This document shows positions 8,257 to 14,177 of a stretch of 36,313 nt of DNA, one piece after another. Position 1 is the stretch's first letter, and every line of letters starts with the position of its first letter. Where the stretch lies: contig DHWY01000003.1 of assembly GCA_002413425.1 (NCBI GenBank), positions 195,761 through 232,073 of the forward strand. The letters are read 5' to 3'. The translations under genes and the position numbers were made by a program. The notes under the pieces were generated by a model, which did not search any database, was not told the DNA's origin, and saw only the letters and a program-made list of their open reading frames with translations. Source of the stretch: Candidatus Saccharibacteria bacterium UBA5170. GTDB taxonomy: Bacteria; Patescibacteriota; Saccharimonadia; Saccharimonadales; Saccharimonadaceae.

Positions 8257-9427
8257 ACCAATCGCAACCGACCAGCAACCGCCTGTTGTAGTACCACCGA
8301 TTGTACCTCAACCAATCAACGGCCAAAAAAGCGGCTTGAGCATTCCTGGCAGATACTTTAAGACAACTATCTTGCGGGTTGGTGCGATAGTGGCTGCTGT
8401 GCTAATTGGAAGCGCGGTAGCTGCCTGTTTATGGTACGGCTTGCAGCTAAGACCCCTTACGTCCGATAATCAAAAATACATTAAAGTAACTGTCGAATCC
8501 GGATTCACTCCCTCCCAAATAGGTCAATTGCTGCAAGATAAGTCGGTTATCCGCAGTAGTGTGGCTTTTGATATTAATACCCGTTTATCTGGTACACGCG
8601 GGAAACTGCAAGCCGGGACATATCGTCTCTCGTCAGCTCAATCTACGCCTCAGATCGTGGAACATTTAGTCAGTGGTAAATTCGACCAGTTCAATATTAC
8701 TTTTTTCCCAGGGGCGACTCTGGTTGACACGACCACTCAACTCGAATCTAAAAGATTAGATGTAACTACGGTGTTAATGAAGGCTGGTTATTCCAAGTCG
8801 GAAATAAGCGCAGCATTGAAGAAGACATACAGCTCGACGTTATTTGATAGTAGCAAACCTGCTGGTAGCGATCTTGAGGGTTATATATACGGCGATACCT
8901 ACAATATCGGTAGTGACGCAACCGTCGAAGACATATTGCAACGAACTTTTAGTGAGTATGCGCAAATTATTAAGGACAATAATCTTGTTGCTGGTTTTAA
9001 ACAACAAGGTATGACGCTCTATCAGGGCATAACGTTGGCTTCGATTATTCAGCGAGAGGCGACTGTATCCGATAACAATGAACCGACGACTGATCAAAAA
9101 CAAATAGCGCAAGTTTTTTACACGCGTCTAAAAGTAGGTATGCCACTTGGATCAGATGTCACTTTTATCTATGCCGCTAATAAACTAGGTGTAAAGCCGA
9201 TCTCTACGCTTGATTCACCGTACAACACCCGTATCATCACAGGGTTGCCACCAGGCCCAATTGCTACCCCGGGACTTAGCGCCCTTAAAGCGACCGCAGC
9301 ACCAGCCGCAGGCGATTTTGTCTACTTTGTAGCCGGTGATGACGGCAAAACCTACTTTGGTCGGACACTCGAGGAGCATCAGGCGAATGTCGCTAAATAT
9401 TGCAAAGTAGCCTGTAACCAGCCTTAA
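8246..9427 (+). CDS. mltG: Endolytic murein transglycosylase MltG
   Basis: The 393-aa product cuts nascent glycan strands at the membrane and sets glycan length. It has a Pro-rich cytoplasmic N-terminus, a membrane segment (about residues 45-68), a LysM-like subdomain (VTVESGFTPSQIGQLL) and the YceG catalytic domain with DLEGYIYGDTY and LASIIQREAT. In many homologues the latter motif is SIVEKE; here the first Glu is Gln and the second is kept, a variation I believe is also found in other phyla. Start ATG 8246 has a GGAG Shine-Dalgarno 8 nt upstream and overlaps ruvX by 11 nt; an upstream ATG at 8189 would read through ruvX and is rejected. Confidence 0.94.
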   Translation: MPDKPIATDQQPPVVVPPIVPQPINGQKSGLSIPGRYFKTTILRVGAIVAAVLIGSAVAACLWYGLQLRPLTSDNQKYIKVTVESGFTPSQIGQLLQDKSVIRSSVAFDINTRLSGTRGKLQAGTYRLSSAQSTPQIVEHLVSGKFDQFNITFFPGATLVDTTTQLESKRLDVTTVLMKAGYSKSEISAALKKTYSSTLFDSSKPAGSDLEGYIYGDTYNIGSDATVEDILQRTFSEYAQIIKDNNLVAGFKQQGMTLYQGITLASIIQREATVSDNNEPTTDQKQIAQVFYTRLKVGMPLGSDVTFIYAANKLGVKPISTLDSPYNTRIITGLPPGPIATPGLSALKATAAPAAGDFVYFVAGDDGKTYFGRTLEEHQANVAKYCKVACNQP

Positions 9428-9455
9428 TTGGGCAAATACATACTAATAAAACAAA

Positions 9456-9484
9456 TTGACATATTATGCAATACTTGCTAAACT
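9456..9484 (+). promoter_or_regulatory. Sigma70-type promoter of the LysM-CHAP gene
   Basis: TTGACA (9456-9461), a 17-nt spacer and TAAACT (9479-9484). This is the best -35/-10 pair in the window. The predicted start at about 9491 leaves a leader of about 245 nt. Confidence 0.75.
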
Positions 9485-9490
9485 AATGAA

Positions 9491-9736
9491 AGCACATTTG
9501 TGACTTCGACTACTGGTACGGCTTAAAAAACTCTATCAGCGAGCGGGAAGCCCGAAGCATAAATGGGCCTACCAATAAATGTCGCACGGGTACCGAAACA
9601 GAACACTTTCAGACAAATGATATTAATTAATGAAGTCGGTCGACACGTACCCCGTTCTTATCCGCTGTACAGCGGAAGAAGCAAGACAAAGTAAGGTAGA
9701 CGCCCTTGTAGTAATACAGGCGGCAGGAGAACGATA
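9491..9736 (+). promoter_or_regulatory. Long 5' leader RNA of the LysM-CHAP gene, unidentified class
   Basis: This ~245-nt leader has several pairing elements: GCCC 9550-9553 with GGGC 9565-9568; a 6-bp hairpin TCCGCT/AGCGGA with GTAC loop at 9661-9676; a CTTGTA/TACAGG-type stem at about 9704-9720 just before the AGGAGA ribosome-binding site (9724-9729); and a long-range ACGGG 9586-9590 with CCCGT 9651-9655. I compared it from memory with the ydaO c-di-AMP, M-box, c-di-GMP, tmRNA and RNase P consensus sequences and saw no match. Short ORFs also occur in it, so leader-peptide control is an alternative. Confidence 0.5.
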
Positions 9737-9737
9737 A
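9630..9737 (+). CDS. Possible 35-aa leader peptide
   Basis: ATG 9630 opens 35 codons that end in TAA 9735-9737, sharing one base with the proposed AUU start of the LysM-CHAP gene (TAATT, like the common TAATG overlap). The composition looks protein-like (for example ALVVIQAAGER at the end). No Shine-Dalgarno is seen upstream, and the same bases form hairpins, so it may be chance. Confidence 0.25.
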   Translation: MKSVDTYPVLIRCTAEEARQSKVDALVVIQAAGER

Positions 9738-10894
9738 TTCGTAATCAGATCGCAACGAGCCTTGCTCAGGGATCAACTGTCGCACTAAGACAGCAGGTAT
9801 TGGCCCGCAATCGCAAAAGAGCGAAGGGTGCTCCTAAAACCTCCACAATTGCAATCTACGCCAGCATTTTTGCACTTATTGCCGCCGTGGTCGCGGTTGG
9901 CTACCACGCACCTCAACAATCGGGTGGTATCGCCAATGCGACAACCATTGTGTCTGATACTCAGACCCAAAAAACCTCGGTCAACGAGCTTGTTGCCACT
10001 AATCTTGCGGCAAGTCTTGCTGAGACTACTAATTTATCGGTCGCTACTAATATTGCCAACCTGGCCGTTTCGTTAACGGCTAAGAATGAGCTGACACAAA
10101 CTAACGACACGGTTATTGCGAAGCCCCAAATCCTTCAGCCGACTGCCGAAAGCCGTCTTATTGTGACCTACACCGTCAAGGCAGGTGATACTGTCGATTC
10201 GCTTGCTACTCTGCATGGTGTGTCTAAAGACACAATTAAATGGGCGAACAATCTTACATCGGATACTTTGATACCAGGCACAGTGTTGCAGATCCTGCCT
10301 ACTGACGGTGTCCAGTATACTGTCAAGGCCGGGGACACGCTCCAATCAATCTCCCAGAAATACAACGTCGATCAATCTCGCACCGTTCTTTATAATGACC
10401 TTGATCAATCCGGTATCACCGCCGGTATTAAAATCATCTTACCTGGTGGTACCCTGCCTTCAACAGAGCGTCCGGGCTACGTTGTACCCCGGGCGTTAAC
10501 TTATGGTGACGGTGGTGGTGGTTCTGGCTATAGTTCAGGCTATAACACCGACCGAGGGTCGGCCGGTAATCGCTACGCGTTCGGTCAATGTACGTGGTAT
10601 GTCTATGAGCGTCGCTTGCAGCTTGGCATGCCTGTTGGTAGTTTCTGGGGCAACGCCTCGAGCTGGGTGAGTTCTGCCAGAGGCTCCGGCTATCTTGTCG
10701 ACCATACCCCGTCGGCCGGGGCGGTTATGCAAAATGGCGGTGGCTATGGACACGTGGCCATCATTGAAAGCGTGGCTCCAAATGGCGATGTATCAATTAG
10801 CGAGATGAACAACGCAGCCTACGGCGGATGGAATATTATAAGCCATCGTACGATGAGCGCTGGTCAGGCCGCCGTCTACAACTATATTCACTAG
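9737..10894 (+). CDS. LysM-LysM-CHAP cell-wall hydrolase
   Basis: A membrane-anchored or secreted peptidoglycan hydrolase. After a basic N-terminus there is a hydrophobic segment (IAIYASIFALIAAVVAVGY) and a Ser/Thr-rich linker. Two LysM domains follow, each starting YTVKAGDT (residues ~124 and ~172 counted from TTG 9800), then a Gly/Ser linker and a C-terminal CHAP domain with GQCTWYVY (C264) and GHVAIIE (H318), the catalytic Cys and His. Start: the first standard codon is TTG 9800, which lacks a proper ribosome-binding site. The frame is open upstream to 9695 with protein-like codons, and AGGAGA at 9724-9729 lies 7 nt before ATT 9737, so I prefer AUU as start; without it the CDS is 9800-10894. 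It is likely used in wall remodelling or on host walls (inference). Confidence 0.88.
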   Translation: MRNQIATSLAQGSTVALRQQVLARNRKRAKGAPKTSTIAIYASIFALIAAVVAVGYHAPQQSGGIANATTIVSDTQTQKTSVNELVATNLAASLAETTNLSVATNIANLAVSLTAKNELTQTNDTVIAKPQILQPTAESRLIVTYTVKAGDTVDSLATLHGVSKDTIKWANNLTSDTLIPGTVLQILPTDGVQYTVKAGDTLQSISQKYNVDQSRTVLYNDLDQSGITAGIKIILPGGTLPSTERPGYVVPRALTYGDGGGGSGYSSGYNTDRGSAGNRYAFGQCTWYVYERRLQLGMPVGSFWGNASSWVSSARGSGYLVDHTPSAGAVMQNGGGYGHVAIIESVAPNGDVSISEMNNAAYGGWNIISHRTMSAGQAAVYNYIH

Positions 10895-10912
10895 AACGAA
10901 GTAGCTTATTGA

Positions 10913-10941
10913 ATCGCCCCTGTTAATACTGGGGTGATTTT
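10913..10941 (+). terminator. Rho-independent terminator after the LysM-CHAP gene
   Basis: An 8-bp stem ATCGCCCC/GGGGTGAT (one G-U pair) with a 10-nt loop, followed by TTTT. It ends 2 nt before the obgE -10 element, so it separates the two units. Confidence 0.7.
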
Positions 10942-10943
10942 GC

Positions 10944-10949
10944 TATAAT
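10944..10949 (+). promoter_or_regulatory. Extended -10 element of obgE
   Basis: TGC-TATAAT (TGn extended -10). The hexamer ends 11 nt before ATG 10961; predicted leader about 5 nt, no Shine-Dalgarno. Confidence 0.65.
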
Positions 10950-10960
10950 AGCCTTTAAGT

Positions 10961-12259
10961 ATGTTTGTCGACACCGCCAAAGTATTCATTCAAGCAGGTA
11001 AAGGCGGCAACGGAGCCGTCAGTTTTCGTCATGAAATTTATGTTGATATGGGTGGTCCTGACGGTGGTGCCGGTGGTAAAGGCGGTGATGTCATCTTTGT
11101 TGCCTCCGAAAACCTCAATACATTGATCGATTTTCGTTTCAAGCCCGAGCTCAAGGCGACGCCTGGCCAAAACGGTGCCAAGCGCGATCGCCACGGTCGT
11201 TCGGGCGAACCGCTGTACGTCAAAGTCCCAATGGGAACGATAGTTCGTCGAGCGGGTAAGGTTATTGCTGATTTAACCGAGGATGGACAAGAAGTAATTA
11301 TCGCTAAAGGTGGCGATGGCGGTTTTGGAAACGCTCACTTTAAAAGCTCGGTCCGTCAAACTCCCCGCATAGCAGAAAAGGGTGAATTCGGCGAAACCTT
11401 TGATGCCGAGCTAGAGCTGAGGCTCTTGGCTGACGTCGGTCTCGTCGGCTTTCCAAATGCCGGCAAATCGACTTTGTTGAGTGTTGTCAGTAACGCCCGT
11501 CCCGAGATTGCTGATTATGCCTTTACGACTTTAACTCCTAACCTTGGCGTGGCTGATATTGATGATGGTAGCTTGCTGATTGCTGACTTACCGGGACTCA
11601 TTGAGGGCGCCAGCGAAGGTAAAGGCCTGGGTGACGCCTTTTTGCGCCATATCGAACGCACCGCGGTGCTACTGCACTTGATTGATGTGTACACCGACGA
11701 CATTGCCGGTGCCTATAAAACAATCCGCGCAGAGCTGACAAATTACAACCTCGAGTTAAACAATCGACCCGAAGTGGTTGCGTTGACAAAAATCGATGGT
11801 CTCGATGACGATATTATTCAAATGCAAATCGACGCCGTTAAAGCAGTGGCTGGTGACGTGCCGGTCTTCGCTATCTCGTCTAGTGCCCATAAGGGTCTGA
11901 AAGAAGTTTTGCGTGCGCTTCGTCAAATAGTTATTGAGTCTCGTAAAATTGCAGCCGAGGATGACATTGATACACTCGAGGATGGCTACGAATCTATTAC
12001 TCTTGGCGAGAATCAAATCGCCGAAGGCTGGACTGTCGAGCAGCAGGTGAGCGACGAGGGTCAACCATATTTCCTAGTCGTTGGTGACAAGATTGAAAAG
12101 TTTGCGAGGCGGACTGACTACACTAACTTTGAGGGCGTCAATCGACTCCGTGATATTATGAAAAAACTTGGCATTACTCACGAGCTTCGCCGTAAAGGTG
12201 CCGAAAGCAACAGCATTATTCGTATTGGTGACGACGAGTTTACTTATTTCGAACAATAA
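10961..12259 (+). CDS. obgE: GTPase Obg
   Basis: The 432-aa product has all three Obg domains: the glycine-rich OBG fold (residues 1-~158, with GGNGAVSF, GGDGGFGNAHFKSS), the G domain with G1 GFPNAGKSTLL, G2 TTLTPNLG, G3 DLPGLIEGA and G4 TKID, and a C-terminal OCT domain (ending IRIGDDEFTYFEQ). Obg acts in 50S ribosome maturation and stress responses. Length is normal. It is a single gene between the terminator of the LysM-CHAP unit and the sbcB promoter. Confidence 0.97.
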   Translation: MFVDTAKVFIQAGKGGNGAVSFRHEIYVDMGGPDGGAGGKGGDVIFVASENLNTLIDFRFKPELKATPGQNGAKRDRHGRSGEPLYVKVPMGTIVRRAGKVIADLTEDGQEVIIAKGGDGGFGNAHFKSSVRQTPRIAEKGEFGETFDAELELRLLADVGLVGFPNAGKSTLLSVVSNARPEIADYAFTTLTPNLGVADIDDGSLLIADLPGLIEGASEGKGLGDAFLRHIERTAVLLHLIDVYTDDIAGAYKTIRAELTNYNLELNNRPEVVALTKIDGLDDDIIQMQIDAVKAVAGDVPVFAISSSAHKGLKEVLRALRQIVIESRKIAAEDDIDTLEDGYESITLGENQIAEGWTVEQQVSDEGQPYFLVVGDKIEKFARRTDYTNFEGVNRLRDIMKKLGITHELRRKGAESNSIIRIGDDEFTYFEQ

Positions 12260-12300
12260 TTTACTTCCTACTTTTAACTAAAAAGCACACGAATACTTTG

Positions 12301-12325
12301 TTTCTTTACAAAAGAAAACTATAAT
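12301..12325 (+). promoter_or_regulatory. sbcB promoter with an upstream dyad
   Basis: TATAAT 12320-12325 ends 7 nt before ATG 12333, so the start codon is at or next to +1. Directly upstream is a perfect 7-bp inverted repeat TTTCTTT-aca-AAAGAAA (12301-12317) over the spacer and -35 region; it could be an operator or simply AT-rich promoter DNA. Confidence 0.5.
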
Positions 12326-12332
12326 AGTCCTA

Positions 12333-13757
12333 ATGGCTAAAACCTTTTTCTTCTACGACCTCGAAACAAGTGGCCTGAGCCCGCAAGAGGCGCGAGTGAT
12401 GCAGTTTGCTGGTATCCGCACTGATATGGACCTGCAGCCTATTGGTGAGCCTATAAACGTGCTCGTGAAGCTTAATGATGATGTCTTACCAAGTCCCGAA
12501 GCGTTGATGGTAACGAATATTACTCCGCAGCAGACACAAGCTGATGGCTATAAAGAGTCGGAATTTGCGCGGATGTTGTCCGAGGAAGTTTTTATCCCTG
12601 ATACGATTGCTGTCGGCTTTAACAATATTCGATTTGACGATGAATTTATTCGTCATTTATTTTGGCGAAATTTTTACGATCCATATGAGTGGAGTTGGAA
12701 AGATGGTCGTTCGCGTTGGGATTTGCTGGATGTTGTTCGCATGACCCGCGCTCTGCGCCCCGATGGCATCAAGTGGCCTGTCGACGCCAAGGGCGTTGCT
12801 ACCAACCGCCTCGAGCTGCTCAGTAGTGTTAATGGACTCGACCACTTCAAAGCTCACGATGCTCTGAGTGATGTTGAAGCTTTGATTGGCGTCACGAAAT
12901 TAATCCGACAGAAACAACCTCAACTGTACGACTATTTGCTCCAACTACGTGATAAAAAAGCTGTCAAGCAATTAGTTAACCTCGATAATAAACAGCCGTT
13001 CGTCTATGTCAGTGGACGACTCGATAGCGAGTTTAACAAAGCGACGGTCGCCTTTCCGTTGACGGCTGGCAAAAATGGCAACGTCGTAGTCTATGACCTT
13101 CGCTTTGACCCAACACCGTTTTTACAGATGAACCAGCAGGATCTAACAAAGAAATTGTATGCTACTTGGGAAGAGCGTTCCAGCAAAGGTTTTCAGAAAC
13201 TTCCTGTCAAAGAACTGCAATATAACCGAGCTCCAGCCGTGGCGCCACTTGGCGTGCTGGCCCAGGGTGATGGATGGAATAACCTCAAATTAAGTGAAGC
13301 TATAATTGCAAAACACCGTAATATTTTACTATCGGCGCCCGGGTTTGCCGAAAATATTCGGACAGTCTTCGAAAACAAACCAGACTACAAGAAATCGCTC
13401 GACCCCGAGGCGCAACTGTATGATAGTTTCGTGCCTGACGTTGATAAAATCAGAATCGAGACGGTTCGTCAAGCTGGCGAACGTGAACTGGCTGATTTTC
13501 ACCCAAGTTTTAATGACGAGCGACTCGAACCGTTACTTCTGCACTACAAAGCCCGGAATTTTCCGGGAAGTATGGCCGAAGATGAGTCGATTGCCTGGGA
13601 GAAATGGCGCGCTGCTCGCATTACCGCCAGTTTGCCAACTTTTATGAAATCATTGCAGGGCTTATCAGCCTCAATCAAGGACCAGGAAAAACAGTTCGTC
13701 TTACAGGAATTACAGCTGTGGGCTGAGAGTATTCTGCCAAGTGACCTCGATAACTAG
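12333..13757 (+). CDS. sbcB: Exodeoxyribonuclease I (ExoI)
   Basis: ExoI degrades single-stranded DNA 3' to 5'. The 474-aa product matches the E. coli length (475 aa). The DEDDh exonuclease domain is at the N-terminus: FFFYDLETSG (Asp and Glu of motif I, about residue 8), GFNNIRFDDEFIRH (motif II, about 92) and HDALSDVEALIGV with the catalytic His and Asp of motif III (about 173-178). The ExoI C-terminal SH3-like and helical regions follow (PSFNDERLEPLLLHYKARN). Its transcript is predicted to be leaderless. It is convergent with the next gene (6-nt gap). ExoI with UvrA and UvrC gives this window a repair theme. Confidence 0.94.
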   Translation: MAKTFFFYDLETSGLSPQEARVMQFAGIRTDMDLQPIGEPINVLVKLNDDVLPSPEALMVTNITPQQTQADGYKESEFARMLSEEVFIPDTIAVGFNNIRFDDEFIRHLFWRNFYDPYEWSWKDGRSRWDLLDVVRMTRALRPDGIKWPVDAKGVATNRLELLSSVNGLDHFKAHDALSDVEALIGVTKLIRQKQPQLYDYLLQLRDKKAVKQLVNLDNKQPFVYVSGRLDSEFNKATVAFPLTAGKNGNVVVYDLRFDPTPFLQMNQQDLTKKLYATWEERSSKGFQKLPVKELQYNRAPAVAPLGVLAQGDGWNNLKLSEAIIAKHRNILLSAPGFAENIRTVFENKPDYKKSLDPEAQLYDSFVPDVDKIRIETVRQAGERELADFHPSFNDERLEPLLLHYKARNFPGSMAEDESIAWEKWRAARITASLPTFMKSLQGLSASIKDQEKQFVLQELQLWAESILPSDLDN

Positions 13758-13763
13758 CGTGTT

Positions 13764-14042
13764 TTAGATGACTCGATGGGGAGTATGTTTTTTTGTCGTG
13801 TCAGCAGTTGTGGCCTGAGGAAAAAAGAAGGTTCGAATCGTTGGCCAAACAGTTATTCGTAAGATAACGATAGTGATTGCCGTTGCGTTGGCAGCCAGCG
13901 TATCGGTCGCTGAAATGAGGATATTTGTACCTGGAATCACGCCGGCTAAGAAGAACAGAACCAGCCAATGACTAGCGTGAACACTATCTAAAATGAGAAG
14001 AAGGGCACCGATGAGACAAATGATAGTGATTGCTTTTTTCAT
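13764..14042 (-). CDS. Small hydrophobic membrane protein, 92 aa
   Basis: Unrecognised. Two to three hydrophobic segments (about residues 4-18, 26-44 and 53-75) and a basic C-terminal tail (TTKKHTPHRVI). The start ATG is supported by AAGGTG about 8 nt upstream on the minus strand. It lies tail to tail with sbcB and divergent from uvrA. It could be a small integral membrane protein; no family is suggested. Confidence 0.6.
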   Translation of the reverse strand: MKKAITIICLIGALLLILDSVHASHWLVLFFLAGVIPGTNILISATDTLAANATAITIVILRITVWPTIRTFFFPQATTADTTKKHTPHRVI

Positions 14043-14162
14043 CCAAGAACACCTTTATAACTTGAAATTTATTGTCTAAACAATATACCACTAGTCTCGT
14101 CAAGTTGCAACGATAAGCACTATGGGTAGCGTATAGGGGTGGAATAAAGTACCAAAACAGAG

Positions 14163-14168
14163 TATAAT
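14163..14168 (+). promoter_or_regulatory. Putative -10 element of uvrA
   Basis: TATAAT ends 9 nt before ATG 14178, no Shine-Dalgarno. I see no LexA-type box. A small dyad TATTGT-ctaa-ACAATA lies upstream at 14070-14085 between the divergent genes. Confidence 0.6.
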
Positions 14169-14177
14169 CAACAAGCT

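Noticed and set aside
9491..9736. ydaO c-di-AMP riboswitch, tmRNA or RNase P RNA in the LysM-CHAP leader
   Set aside because: The hallmark sequences of these RNAs, as I remember them, are absent; a covariance search would be needed to settle it.
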